Assembly: GCF_000196495.1 (NCBI RefSeq)
Contig: NC_011312.1
Coordinates: 682,001 to 746,000 of the forward strand
Reading direction: 5' to 3'
Origin: Aliivibrio salmonicida LFI1238
GTDB taxonomy: Bacteria > Pseudomonadota > Gammaproteobacteria > Enterobacterales > Vibrionaceae
DNA: 64,000 bases
The notes under the pieces were generated by a model, which saw only the letters and a list, made by a program, of their open reading frames with translations, had not been told where the DNA came from and searched no databases. Each line of letters begins with the position of its first letter. Positions within the stretch are counted from its first letter, which is position 1. Positions 35,676 to 44,133 of this stretch are shown here, one piece after another. Made by a program: the position numbers and the translations under genes.

Positions 35676-36275
35676 ATGAATTATAAATTTTCACTAATTA
35701 TTGTCGCCTTAGTTTCGTTATCTGGTTGTGCTACGGCGCCGCCGACAAAGCAGGATAATCTTTGCGAGATCTTTCGAGAGAAAGGCGGATGGTATGATGA
35801 TGCTAAAGACATGAATGAAGAATACGGCACTCCAATTAATGTTGCTATGGCTATCATGAAGCAAGAGAGTAGCTTTCGCTCAGATGTCCGTCCACCAAGA
35901 ACAAAATTATTAGGGTTTATACCTTGGAGTCGTCCTAGTTCTGCTTATGGTTATGCACAAGCTCAAGACCCTGTATGGGGAGAGTATGAAGATGAAACCG
36001 GTGGGGGATCTCGTAGTAGTTTTGATGATGCGATAATGTTTATAGGTTGGTATACTGACGGAAGCCAAAAGCAACTAGGTATCTCAAAGTGGGATCCTTA
36101 CAATCAATATTTAGCTTATCATGAAGGTCGCGGCGGCTATAAGCGTAAAAGCTACCAAAAGAAACCTCAATTGATTAAAATTGCCCGTAGGGTTGAATCT
36201 CAAGCAAAAACGTATGGTTGGCAATTAAAACAATGTAAAGTTGAGCTTGAAAGACAAAGTAGTTGGTGGTGGTAA
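35676..36275 (+). CDS. SLT-domain lipoprotein (putative lytic transglycosylase)
   Basis: A 199-residue lipoprotein. The signal MNYKFSLIIVALVSLSGC gives lipidation at Cys18, predicting a membrane-attached periplasmic protein. The segment INVAMAIMKQESSFRSD resembles the catalytic-glutamate region of goose-lysozyme-type (SLT) transglycosylases, and SSAYGYAQAQDPVWGEY resembles the following GxxQ motif. It has an unusual aromatic ending, RQSSWWW. I recognise the family as a transglycosylase-like lipoprotein of vibrios without an established name; activity is inferred. It lies 33 bp upstream of luxS and may share its transcript. Confidence 0.72.
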   Translation: MNYKFSLIIVALVSLSGCATAPPTKQDNLCEIFREKGGWYDDAKDMNEEYGTPINVAMAIMKQESSFRSDVRPPRTKLLGFIPWSRPSSAYGYAQAQDPVWGEYEDETGGGSRSSFDDAIMFIGWYTDGSQKQLGISKWDPYNQYLAYHEGRGGYKRKSYQKKPQLIKIARRVESQAKTYGWQLKQCKVELERQSSWWW

Positions 36276-36308
36276 GTCACCGCTATCCATAAATTAAAGG
36301 AATAAATT

Positions 36309-36827
36309 ATGCCATTATTAGACAGTTTTACTGTAGATCATACCCGTATGGAAGCACCCGCGGTACGTGTTGCAAAGAAAATGCAAACGCCTAAAGGTGA
36401 TACTATCACCGTATTTGATTTACGCTTTACTGCACCAAATAAAGATATTTTATCTGAAAAAGGTATTCACACATTAGAGCATCTATATGCAGGGTTCATG
36501 CGTAATCATTTGAATGGTACGGATGTAGAAATTATTGATATTTCACCAATGGGATGTCGTACTGGTTTTTACATGAGCTTAATTGGTACACCTGTAGAAC
36601 AAACGGTTGCTAACGCTTGGATTGCATCAATGGAAGATGTTCTTAATGTTGAAGACCAGAATAAAATACCTGAATTAAATGAATATCAATGTGGTACATA
36701 TACCATGCATTCTTTAGAAGAAGCGAAAGCGATTGCTACCGCTATTTTAGCCGCAGGTATTCAAGTAAATAAAAATGATGACTTGGCTCTTCCTGAGTCA
36801 ATGCTTAAAGAACTATCTGTAGATTAA
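36309..36827 (+). CDS. luxS: S-ribosylhomocysteine lyase (AI-2 synthase)
   Basis: Splits S-ribosylhomocysteine into homocysteine and DPD, the precursor of autoinducer AI-2, which feeds quorum sensing in vibrios. The 172-residue product has the metal ligands His54 and His58 in GIHTLEHLYAGF, the catalytic Cys84 in SPMGCRTGFYM, and the third metal ligand in the cysteine of EYQCGTYTMHS. AAAGGAA precedes the ATG. It stands with gshA as in other vibrios, separated here by the SLT lipoprotein gene. Confidence 0.98.
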   Translation: MPLLDSFTVDHTRMEAPAVRVAKKMQTPKGDTITVFDLRFTAPNKDILSEKGIHTLEHLYAGFMRNHLNGTDVEIIDISPMGCRTGFYMSLIGTPVEQTVANAWIASMEDVLNVEDQNKIPELNEYQCGTYTMHSLEEAKAIATAILAAGIQVNKNDDLALPESMLKELSVD

Positions 36828-36843
36828 TTTCATTTCGAATTTA

Positions 36844-36879
36844 AAAAGCCCGCATTAGAAATCTAATACGGGCTTTTTT
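36844..36879. terminator. Bidirectional terminator between luxS and corB
   Basis: AAAAGCCCGCATTAGA pairs with TCTAATACGGGCTTTT (one mismatch) and has A and T tracts on its two sides. It separates convergent luxS and the CNNM transporter gene. Confidence 0.9.
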
Positions 36880-36894
36880 GTGCTTGTATATAAG

Positions 36895-38166
36895 CTAATT
36901 ATTATCGCTACTAGGGAATACTTTAACCAAATTAATTTTGTTCTCTTCTACTGCGATAATTTCCATTTGATGATGTTCTATATTTACTTTGATTTGAGTG
37001 CCCGGAATTTCTTCTAGGTGTTCGAGTATCAGCCCATTTAATGTTCTTGGACCATCTGTTGGTAAACTCCATTTCAGGCCTTTATTAATATCTCGAATAT
37101 TAGCGCTGCCTTCAATCATGAAACTGCCGTCAGGTTGAGGTGTGATCTCTTCGGTTAAACTTGGTGCCATTGACGTAGTAAACTCACCAACAATTTCTTC
37201 TAGTATGTCTTCTAAAGTAATCAAACCTTGAATATCACCGTATTCATCTACGATTAGTCCAATACGCTCTTTATTACGCTGAAATTTTAATAGTTGAATA
37301 TTTAAAGGTGTTGCTTCGGGAATGAAATAAATTTCATCAGCTGCCCTTAATAATGTTTCTTTTGTAAATTCATTTTTTTCAAGCATTAAGCGATAGGATT
37401 CGCGTAAACGAAGCATTCCCACTACTTCATCAATTTGGTCACGATAAAGAACGATACGACCGTGTGGCGAGTGAGCCAGTTGGCGTGAAATGGATTTCCA
37501 ATCGTCATTAATATCAATGCCTGTAATTTCGCTGCGAGGCACCATGATGTCATTAACAGTGACATGTTCTAAATCTAAAATAGAAATAAGCATATCTTGG
37601 TGGCGGCGTGGGATAAGCCCTCCAGCCTCATGAACAACCGTTCGTAATTCTTCTGAACTAAGGTTGTCTTTGTGAGAGTGGTTTGTACCAAGGCCAAGAA
37701 GTTTTAGAAAGCCATTAGTAATCAGGTTTACTAGGATGACTAATGGAGATAAAATTTTCATTAGAATATTGAGTAGGATACTGCTGCTGTAAGCCACTCG
37801 CTCAGGATACATTGCTGCAAGTGTTTTTGGTGTTACTTCGGCAAAGACTAGAATGACGAGAGTCAGAACACCGGTAGCAATTGCAACACCGTAATCCCCG
37901 TATAAGCGCATACCTAAAATAGTCGCGATAGCAGAAGCGAGAATATTAACGAGGTTGTTGCCTATTAGAATTAAACCAATAAGTCGGTCTGGGCGACTTA
38001 GTAATTTCTCAACACGCTGTGCCCCCTTATGACCTTGATTGGATAAGTGTTTTAAGCGATATCGATTTAAAGACATCATGCCGGTTTCAGAGCTTGAAAA
38101 ATAACCAGATGCAATAATAAGTACAGCTAAAATCGTAAACAGGGCGCCGGTTGATATGTCATCCAA
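36895..38166 (-). CDS. corB: CNNM/HlyC-CorC family transporter (YfjD/CorB-like)
   Basis: A 423-residue membrane protein. Residues 1-~190 form a DUF21/CNNM transmembrane domain with the family motif SSETGMMSLNRYRL and GNNLVNILASAIAT and AEVTPKTLAA. A tandem CBS region follows (ITGIDINDDWKS...IGLIVDEYGDIQGLITLEDILEEIVGEF), then the CorC_HlyC domain. Related proteins are linked to Mg2+ efflux and tolerance; transport here is inferred. It lies downstream of ypjD on the same strand and next to ffh, the same neighbourhood as E. coli yfjD-ypjD-ffh. Confidence 0.85.
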   Translation of the reverse strand: MDDISTGALFTILAVLIIASGYFSSSETGMMSLNRYRLKHLSNQGHKGAQRVEKLLSRPDRLIGLILIGNNLVNILASAIATILGMRLYGDYGVAIATGVLTLVILVFAEVTPKTLAAMYPERVAYSSSILLNILMKILSPLVILVNLITNGFLKLLGLGTNHSHKDNLSSEELRTVVHEAGGLIPRRHQDMLISILDLEHVTVNDIMVPRSEITGIDINDDWKSISRQLAHSPHGRIVLYRDQIDEVVGMLRLRESYRLMLEKNEFTKETLLRAADEIYFIPEATPLNIQLLKFQRNKERIGLIVDEYGDIQGLITLEDILEEIVGEFTTSMAPSLTEEITPQPDGSFMIEGSANIRDINKGLKWSLPTDGPRTLNGLILEHLEEIPGTQIKVNIEHHQMEIIAVEENKINLVKVFPSSDNN

Positions 38167-38267
38167 GTGACTTGATCCTCAGTGAAAAATACAATGTAAA
38201 GGTTATTTATCAATATCAGTGCTTGATATGTCAAATTTGATCTTGAAAAGTGAGCTAGAAGTCTTGT

Positions 38268-39068
38268 TTACGTTAAGATAACTTCTTGCACAAATCGACT
38301 ACCAAAATAAGCAAGAGTGAGAAGAAATGCACCCGTTAAGCTAAACCATAATGCTTTTTGTCCTCTCCATCCTCTTTGATAATGTCCCCATGTTAATACG
38401 GCATAGATAACCCAAGCAATAAAGGATAATACCGCTTTATGAGTTTTACCTTGAGCAAGCATATCTTGTATGAATGTGAGTCCGGTCAATAAAGTAAGAG
38501 TCAGTAGAAATAAACCAACGAGGATGATCTTGAAAAGTTGACGTTCCACCATCATTAAAGGGGGAAGATTAGGATTTAGCGTGAGTGATTTTTTACTGCG
38601 AAGTTTATGATCAAGCCAAGCTAGCTGAAGTGCATATAAAGTGGCGATCATTAAGGTTGAATAAGCAAATAAGGCTAATGATATATGTATCAATAAGCTA
38701 GGGTGCGTTTCTAAATGGGTAATAAAAGCACCAGAGAGAAAGGTTGCTGCAAGTAAATTAATGGCTGAAAAACTATAAACAACAGGCAGAATAAACCATA
38801 CTCTAAATTTCAGCATTGAAACACTCATCGTGAGTGAAATAATAAAGCTAATTAGAGAGGCTACATTTAAAATACTTAAATTCTGACCTGAGGTATTTAA
38901 AATGAGTTCTTTTAATTGCCACGCATGCACAAGTAATGCAAACGACGCACATATAAATACAGCATTGGTTTTTATTTTATTTTGACTAGCTAAGCCAGGA
39001 ATAACAAAACCTAATGCTAAAAAGTAAAAAAGCGCAGCACTGATTGCTGTAATGATATCCATAATCAC
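38268..39068 (-). CDS. ypjD: YpjD family cytochrome c assembly-like membrane protein
   Basis: A 266-residue integral membrane protein with about eight hydrophobic segments, of the CcmC/HemX-like cytochrome c assembly superfamily. The C-terminal region KAVLSFIAWVIYAVLTWGHYQRGWRGQKALWF is characteristic. E. coli YpjD sits in the same place, divergent from ffh and next to yfjD, and has been tied to magnesium or cobalt tolerance genes. A direct heme role is unproven. It is divergent from ffh with 156 bp between starts. Confidence 0.82.
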   Translation of the reverse strand: MIMDIITAISAALFYFLALGFVIPGLASQNKIKTNAVFICASFALLVHAWQLKELILNTSGQNLSILNVASLISFIISLTMSVSMLKFRVWFILPVVYSFSAINLLAATFLSGAFITHLETHPSLLIHISLALFAYSTLMIATLYALQLAWLDHKLRSKKSLTLNPNLPPLMMVERQLFKIILVGLFLLTLTLLTGLTFIQDMLAQGKTHKAVLSFIAWVIYAVLTWGHYQRGWRGQKALWFSLTGAFLLTLAYFGSRFVQEVILT

Positions 39069-39224
39069 GAGTCATCTAATTTATCAACAGATTGATTATA
39101 CCCTGTACAGGTCAATCTCGGTAGGAGTGATTCGGTTAGGATAAAAAATTTTAATTATAACCAACAATATTTTGCCTACTATTAGGTTATAATTGATCAA
39201 TGCTCGCAGATTAGGCGCAAGAAT

Positions 39225-40610
39225 ATGTTTGATAATTTAACGGATAGACTATCCAAAACCCTGAAAAACATCAGTGGTAAAGGTCGATTAACAGAAGAAA
39301 ACATTAAAGAAACGCTACGTGAAGTTCGTATGGCTTTGTTAGAAGCAGACGTTGCTTTACCTGTTGTTCGTGACTTTGTTAAGCGAATAAAAGAAAACGC
39401 CGTAGGGGTTGAGGTATCAAAAAGCCTAACACCGGGTCAAGAATTCATTAAAATCGTTCAGTCTGAGCTAGAAGCGATAATGGGAGACTCAAATGAGGCT
39501 CTAAATTTAGCGTGTCAGCCGCCTGCGGTTATTTTAATGGCAGGTTTACAAGGTGCAGGTAAAACAACCAGTACTGGTAAATTAGCGAAGCTATTAAAAG
39601 AAAGAGATAAAAAGAAAGTTTTAGTTGTGTCTGCCGATGTATACCGTCCTGCGGCAATTAAACAGCTAGAAATGTTAGCGTCAGAAGTTGATGTCGATTT
39701 CTTCCCATCAAGTGCAGATCAAAAACCGATTGATATTGTTGATGGTGCAATTAGCCACGCTAAGTTAAAGTTTTTTGATGTTGTTATCGTTGATACGGCT
39801 GGTCGTCTAGCTGTTGATACTGAAATGATGGAAGAAATTAAGCAGCTTCATGCACATGTAAATCCAATTGAAACGTTATTTGTTGTCGATGCAATGACGG
39901 GGCAAGATGCCGCTAATACGGCAAAAGCGTTTGGTGATATTTTACCACTTACGGGTGTTATTCTAACCAAAGTAGACGGTGATGCTCGTGGTGGTGCTGC
40001 ATTATCTGTTCGTCACATTACGGGCAAGCCAATTAAATTCTTAGGTGTCGGTGAAAAAACGGATGCACTAGAACCTTTCCACCCAGAACGTATTGCTTCT
40101 CGTATTTTAGGTATGGGTGATGTTCTTTCTCTAATTGAAGATCTAGAGAAGAACGTAGATAAAGAAAAAGCAGAACGATTAGCGAAAAAGTTCAAAGAGA
40201 AGAAAGGTTTTGATCTTGAAGATTTTCGTGAGCAGCTTGGTCAGATGACAAATATGGGTGGCATGATGGGGATGATGGATAAGCTTCCTGGTATGTCTCA
40301 GCTACCTGCTAATGTCAAAGATAAAGTGGACGACAAAATGTTCAATCAAATGGAAGCCATTATTAATTCCATGACAATGAAAGAACGCCAGCGTCCTGAA
40401 CTAATTAAAGGCTCACGTAAAAAACGTATTGCAGCAGGTTCTGGTACTCAAGTACAAGATGTGAATCGCATGCTGAAACAGTTTACTCAAATGCAGAAAA
40501 TGATGAAAAAAATGCAGAAAGGTGGCATGAAAGGCATGATGCGTAATATGCAAGGCATGATGGGCGGAATGGGCGGAATGGGCGGTGGTATGGGTGGCTT
40601 TGGCCGCTAA
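39225..40610 (+). CDS. ffh: Signal recognition particle protein Ffh
   Basis: GTPase that binds 4.5S RNA and signal sequences and delivers ribosomes to FtsY at the membrane. The 461-residue product has the N domain, the G domain (GLQGAGKTTSTGKLA, VDTAGRL, TKVDGDARGGAALS) and the methionine-rich M domain with a long Met/Gly tail (KMMKKMQKGGMKGMMRNMQ...). It is followed by a long-loop terminator-like hairpin and then the rpsP operon. Confidence 0.97.
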   Translation: MFDNLTDRLSKTLKNISGKGRLTEENIKETLREVRMALLEADVALPVVRDFVKRIKENAVGVEVSKSLTPGQEFIKIVQSELEAIMGDSNEALNLACQPPAVILMAGLQGAGKTTSTGKLAKLLKERDKKKVLVVSADVYRPAAIKQLEMLASEVDVDFFPSSADQKPIDIVDGAISHAKLKFFDVVIVDTAGRLAVDTEMMEEIKQLHAHVNPIETLFVVDAMTGQDAANTAKAFGDILPLTGVILTKVDGDARGGAALSVRHITGKPIKFLGVGEKTDALEPFHPERIASRILGMGDVLSLIEDLEKNVDKEKAERLAKKFKEKKGFDLEDFREQLGQMTNMGGMMGMMDKLPGMSQLPANVKDKVDDKMFNQMEAIINSMTMKERQRPELIKGSRKKRIAAGSGTQVQDVNRMLKQFTQMQKMMKKMQKGGMKGMMRNMQGMMGGMGGMGGGMGGFGR

Positions 40611-40650
40611 TATTCAATTGCACATTGTCAAAGTGTATTAATCAGATAAC

Positions 40651-40701
40651 AAGGTGCGACAAGTGAATTTTTTAATAAATTTTACCTAGCGCACCTTTTT
40701 C
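40651..40701 (+). terminator. Probable ffh terminator
   Basis: AAGGTGCG pairs with CGCACCTT around a 31-nt AT-rich loop and is followed by T5. The long loop makes it less certain. Confidence 0.6.
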
Positions 40702-40807
40702 ACCCCATTTTTTCACTAATTACAGAAATAATGGGTGATAAAATAGCTAAATCCCTTGCATTGAAACCTCATAAGAGTAAAATTCCGGGGCTTTATTTTG
40801 GCACGAG

Positions 40808-40836
40808 GGCTCAATAAAATTCTTTTTTTTTGAGCC
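40808..40836 (+). promoter_or_regulatory. Hairpin in the rpsP operon leader
   Basis: GGCTCAA pairs with TTGAGCC around a 15-nt loop that contains a T8-9 run. It lies 35 bp before the rpsP start. TTTATT upstream (from 40792) could instead pair with AATAAA in the loop side, so two exclusive folds are possible. Function is unknown. Confidence 0.4.
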
Positions 40837-40871
40837 AATTTAATTTTTGTACGAAGCAAATAGAGGACGAT

Positions 40872-41120
40872 ATGGTTACCATTCGTTTGGCACGTCACGG
40901 CGCGAAGAAGCGTCCATTTTATCAAATCGTAGTAGCGGACAGCCGTTTTAAATCAACTGGTCGTTACATTGAGAAAGTAGGTTTCTTTAACCCTACAGCA
41001 CAAGGTCAAGAAGAAGGTCTTCGTTTAGATCTTGACCGCGTTAACCATTGGGTTGGTTTAGGCGCTGGTCTTTCTGATCGTGTAGCTAAGCTAGTTAAAG
41101 ACGCTAACAAAGCGGCTTAA
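40872..41120 (+). CDS. rpsP: 30S ribosomal protein S16
   Basis: Small-subunit protein needed for early 30S assembly. The 82-residue product MVTIRLARHGAKKRPFYQIVVADSR has the exact E. coli length. The ATG at 40872 is preceded by GAGGA; an open frame extending to 40830 upstream is not conserved. It is the first gene of the rpsP-rimM-trmD-rplS operon, with rimM 26 bp downstream. Confidence 0.97.
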   Translation: MVTIRLARHGAKKRPFYQIVVADSRFKSTGRYIEKVGFFNPTAQGQEEGLRLDLDRVNHWVGLGAGLSDRVAKLVKDANKAA

Positions 41121-41146
41121 TTTAGTTGGTTAAAGGTAAAGATTTT

Positions 41147-41674
41147 ATGAGTAAGCAAGACGAAGTAATTGTTGTAGGTAAGTTCGGTGCTTCCTATGGC
41201 ATTCGTGGATGGTTGAAAGTAGTTTCTTTTACTGATCAACCTGAAAGCATTTTCGACTACAAACCTTTACTTATTAAAGTAAAAGATGAGTGGGTCGAGT
41301 TTTCAGTCGAAAGCTGGAAACGTCATAAAGGTTTGGTGTGCAAACTGGAAGGGTTAGAAGTTAGAGAAGAAGCTCAAGCTTATACTAACCTGGAAATTGC
41401 AGTTAAAGCAGATGCACTACCTGAGCTGTCAGAAGATGAATTCTACTGGCGTGAATTGTTTGGTATGGAAGTGGTTACAAGCCAAGGTTACGGCCTAGGT
41501 ATTGTTGACGACATCTTTGAAACCGGATCAAACGATGTTCTTGTAGTCAAAGCAAACCTGAAAGATGCTTTTGGTAAAAAGGAACGTTTGATTCCTTTTA
41601 TTGATGAGCAAGTGATCAAAGTAATTGATCGTGAGGCTCAACGGATCGAAGTTGACTGGGATCCTGGGTTCTAA
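41147..41674 (+). CDS. rimM: Ribosome maturation factor RimM
   Basis: 16S rRNA processing and 30S maturation factor that binds S19. The 175-residue product has the N-terminal RimM domain (VVGKFGASYGIRGWLKVVSFT, ESIFDYKPLL) and the C-terminal PRC-barrel (EFYWRELFGMEVVT...GSNDVLVVKANLKDAFGKKERLIPF...VDWDPGF). I choose ATG 41147, with AAAGG upstream, over the longer frame at 41126. It is between rpsP and trmD. Confidence 0.95.
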   Translation: MSKQDEVIVVGKFGASYGIRGWLKVVSFTDQPESIFDYKPLLIKVKDEWVEFSVESWKRHKGLVCKLEGLEVREEAQAYTNLEIAVKADALPELSEDEFYWRELFGMEVVTSQGYGLGIVDDIFETGSNDVLVVKANLKDAFGKKERLIPFIDEQVIKVIDREAQRIEVDWDPGF

Positions 41675-41696
41675 ACCCTAGGTAAAGCGAGGGCAC

Positions 41697-42446
41697 ATGT
41701 GGGTTGGGGTTATAAGCCTATTTCCTGAAATGTTCCGTTCGGTTACCGATTTTGGGGTAACTAGCCAAGCAATTAAAAAAGGTCTTTTATCTATAGAGAC
41801 ATGGAATCCTAGAGATTTCACTCAAGATAAACATCGCACTGTTGATGACCGACCTTATGGTGGTGGTCCTGGTATGTTAATGATGGTACAGCCTTTGCGC
41901 GATGCCATTACTGCAGCCAGAGAAGCCGCTCCAGGCAAAACGAAAGTGATTTACCTTTCACCTCAAGGCAGAACGCTGAATCAAGCTGGTGTTGAGGAGT
42001 TGGCAACAAACGAGAACTTAGTTCTTATCTGTGGCCGATACGAAGGCGTAGATGAGCGCATAATACAATCTGAAGTTGACGAAGAATGGTCAATTGGCGA
42101 TTTTGTGCTTACAGGCGGGGAACTCCCTGCTATGACGTTGATTGATTCTGTCTCTCGGTTTGTTCCGGGTGTACTTGGAGATTTTGCGTCCGCTGAAGAA
42201 GATTCTTTTGCAGACGGTTTGTTAGATTGTCCGCACTATACAAGGCCTGAGGTCTTGGATGGTAAGGAAGTGCCTAGTGTACTTAAATCTGGAAATCATA
42301 AAGATATCGCTCGTTGGCGAATGAAACAATCGTTAGGCCGTACTTGGCTAAGAAGACCAGAGCTCCTGGGAAATCTAGCTCTGACTGACGAACAGGAATT
42401 ATTACTGGCTGAATTTGTTCGTGAAGAACATCAGCAAAGTAAGTAA
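41697..42446 (+). CDS. trmD: tRNA (guanine-N1)-methyltransferase
   Basis: Methylates G37 of tRNAs with a G at position 36, preventing frameshifting. The 249-residue product shows the SPOUT trefoil-knot motifs YLSPQGRTLNQ, LICGRYEGVDERI and GDFVLTGGELPAM, plus RPYGGGPGMLMMVQPL. GAGGG lies just before the ATG. It is the third gene of the operon, with 40 bp to rplS. Confidence 0.97.
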   Translation: MWVGVISLFPEMFRSVTDFGVTSQAIKKGLLSIETWNPRDFTQDKHRTVDDRPYGGGPGMLMMVQPLRDAITAAREAAPGKTKVIYLSPQGRTLNQAGVEELATNENLVLICGRYEGVDERIIQSEVDEEWSIGDFVLTGGELPAMTLIDSVSRFVPGVLGDFASAEEDSFADGLLDCPHYTRPEVLDGKEVPSVLKSGNHKDIARWRMKQSLGRTWLRRPELLGNLALTDEQELLLAEFVREEHQQSK

Positions 42447-42486
42447 TTAAGAAATTTAGTATCAGTTTATTCTAGGATATACAAAA

Positions 42487-42840
42487 ATGAGCAACATCAT
42501 TAAAGCAATTGAAGATGCGCAACTAAAGCAAGATCTACCTAAGTTCTCTCCAGGTGATACTGTTATAGTTCAAGTTAAAGTTAAAGAAGGTGAGCGTGAG
42601 CGTCTACAGGCATTCGAAGGCGTTGTAATCGCTATTCGTAACCGTGGTCTTCACTCTGCGTTTACTGTACGTAAAATTTCTAACGGTGAAGGTGTTGAGC
42701 GTACGTTCCAAACTCACTCTCCAATCGTTAACAGCATCGAAGTTAAACGTCGCGGTGCAGTACGTCGTGCCAAGTTGTACTACCTGCGTGAGCGTTCTGG
42801 TAAATCAGCTCGTATCAAAGAGAAGCTGGCTAAAAAGTAA
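42487..42840 (+). CDS. rplS: 50S ribosomal protein L19
   Basis: Large-subunit protein at the 30S interface. The 117-residue product contains FSPGDTVIVQVKVKEGERERLQAFEGVVIAIRNRG, TFQTHSPIV and RRGAVRRAKLYYLRERSGKSARIKE, all diagnostic. It is the last gene of the rpsP operon and ends at a terminator. Confidence 0.97.
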   Translation: MSNIIKAIEDAQLKQDLPKFSPGDTVIVQVKVKEGERERLQAFEGVVIAIRNRGLHSAFTVRKISNGEGVERTFQTHSPIVNSIEVKRRGAVRRAKLYYLRERSGKSARIKEKLAKK

Positions 42841-42872
42841 CGCACACGAGAACGTTTATCAAATGTGCTATG

Positions 42873-42903
42873 AAGGTGTGCTGTTATCAGCGCACCTTTT
42901 TTA
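42873..42903 (+). terminator. rpsP operon terminator
   Basis: AAGGTGTGCTG pairs with CAGCGCACCTT (one G-T pair) around TTAT, followed by T6. Confidence 0.9.
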
Positions 42904-42917
42904 CGCCTAAATATTGT

Positions 42918-42935
42918 TGTAAATTTAAGTTTACG
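42918..42935 (+). promoter_or_regulatory. TyrR box upstream of aroF
   Basis: TGTAAATTTAAGTTTACG differs from the consensus TGTAAA-N6-TTTACA at one base. It lies about 120 bp before aroF, as expected for tyrosine-mediated repression by TyrR. Confidence 0.7.
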
Positions 42936-43026
42936 ATAATATTTTTTTGTATTTCTTACGTTACATAGGTTGATTTATCGCTTATACCTGTTAGATTATT
43001 TCTATTCGTCTTGAAAGACTATTTAA

Positions 43027-43044
43027 TGGACATAAAAGTTTACA
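43027..43044 (+). promoter_or_regulatory. Weak second TyrR box near the aroF start
   Basis: TGGACATAAAAGTTTACA has a perfect right half and two mismatches on the left, ending 9 bp before the ATG. E. coli aroF also combines strong and weak boxes. Confidence 0.4.
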
Positions 43045-43053
43045 GGTGTAGAA

Positions 43054-44127
43054 ATGAAAAAGAGTGAATTAAGTAATATTAATATTATTGATGAGCAAGT
43101 GCTTATTACCCCTCAAGAATTAAAGAATAAAATCCCTTTGAGTGAAAGTGCGCGTCATTTTATTCAACAATCTCGTCAGACGATCTCAAATATCATTCAT
43201 AAAAAAGATCACCGTTTACTTATTGTTTGTGGACCTTGTTCTATTCATGATATTGATGCTGCCAAAGAATACGCGAAACGTCTTAAAGCTATTTCAGAAG
43301 AGCTTAGTGACCAATTGTTTATCGTTATGCGTGTTTATTTTGAAAAGCCAAGAACGACGGTAGGCTGGAAAGGGTTAATAAACGATCCGCATCTAGATGG
43401 TTCATTTGACATCGAAGGTGGTTTGCATACTGCACGACAGCTATTAGTGGATTTATCTGAAATGGGGATCCCACTTGCGACTGAAGCCCTTGATCCAATT
43501 AGCCCGCAATATATTGGTGATACATTTAGCTGGGCTGCTATTGGTGCTAGAACCACGGAATCACAAACTCACCGCGAAATGGCGAGTGGCTTATCTGTTC
43601 CTGTTGGTTTTAAGAATGGAACTGATGGAAGCTTATCAACATCGATTAATGCAATGCAGGCAGCCGCTTCTGGTCACCGTTTTATGGGAATAAATAGCGA
43701 GGGGCAAGTTGCGTTATTAACGACGCAGGGCAACCCAAATGGGCACGTGATCTTACGTGGCGGCAAACAAACAAATTACGATTCAGTTTCTGTTGCTGAA
43801 TGTGAAGATGAATTATCTAAATCCAATCTTGATGCTGCATTAATGATTGATTGTAGTCATGCCAATTCACGTAAAGATTACCGTCGCCAACCATTAGTTG
43901 CGGAGGATGCTATCCATCAAATCCGAGAAGGGAATAAATCGATTATAGGGTTAATGATTGAGAGTCACTTAAATGAAGGAAATCAACCGTCTGATATTCC
44001 ATTATCGGAGATGAAGTACGGAGTTTCAATCACTGATGCGTGTATCAATTGGGCATCAACTGAGGCACTATTACGTCATACTCATGAAGAATTAATTCCT
44101 GTATTGGAAGATCGTTTAAAAGGATAG
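43054..44127 (+). CDS. aroF: DAHP synthase, Tyr-sensitive type
   Basis: First step of the shikimate pathway: phosphoenolpyruvate and erythrose-4-phosphate to DAHP. The 357-residue product is a class I alpha AroFGH enzyme: VCGPCSIHD, MRVYFEKPRTTVGWKGLINDP, ATEALDPISPQYIGD, GARTTESQTHREMASGLS, GFKNGTDGS and IDCSHANSRKDYRRQ. It is called AroF rather than AroG or AroH because it sits 6 bp upstream of tyrA and behind TyrR boxes, the same operon as in E. coli. Confidence 0.93.
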   Translation: MKKSELSNINIIDEQVLITPQELKNKIPLSESARHFIQQSRQTISNIIHKKDHRLLIVCGPCSIHDIDAAKEYAKRLKAISEELSDQLFIVMRVYFEKPRTTVGWKGLINDPHLDGSFDIEGGLHTARQLLVDLSEMGIPLATEALDPISPQYIGDTFSWAAIGARTTESQTHREMASGLSVPVGFKNGTDGSLSTSINAMQAAASGHRFMGINSEGQVALLTTQGNPNGHVILRGGKQTNYDSVSVAECEDELSKSNLDAALMIDCSHANSRKDYRRQPLVAEDAIHQIREGNKSIIGLMIESHLNEGNQPSDIPLSEMKYGVSITDACINWASTEALLRHTHEELIPVLEDRLKG

Positions 44128-44133
44128 AACGAG

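Noticed and set aside
40500..40610. GGCGGAATGGGC-type repeats at the ffh 3' end
   Set aside because: They encode the normal Met/Gly-rich tail of the Ffh M domain.
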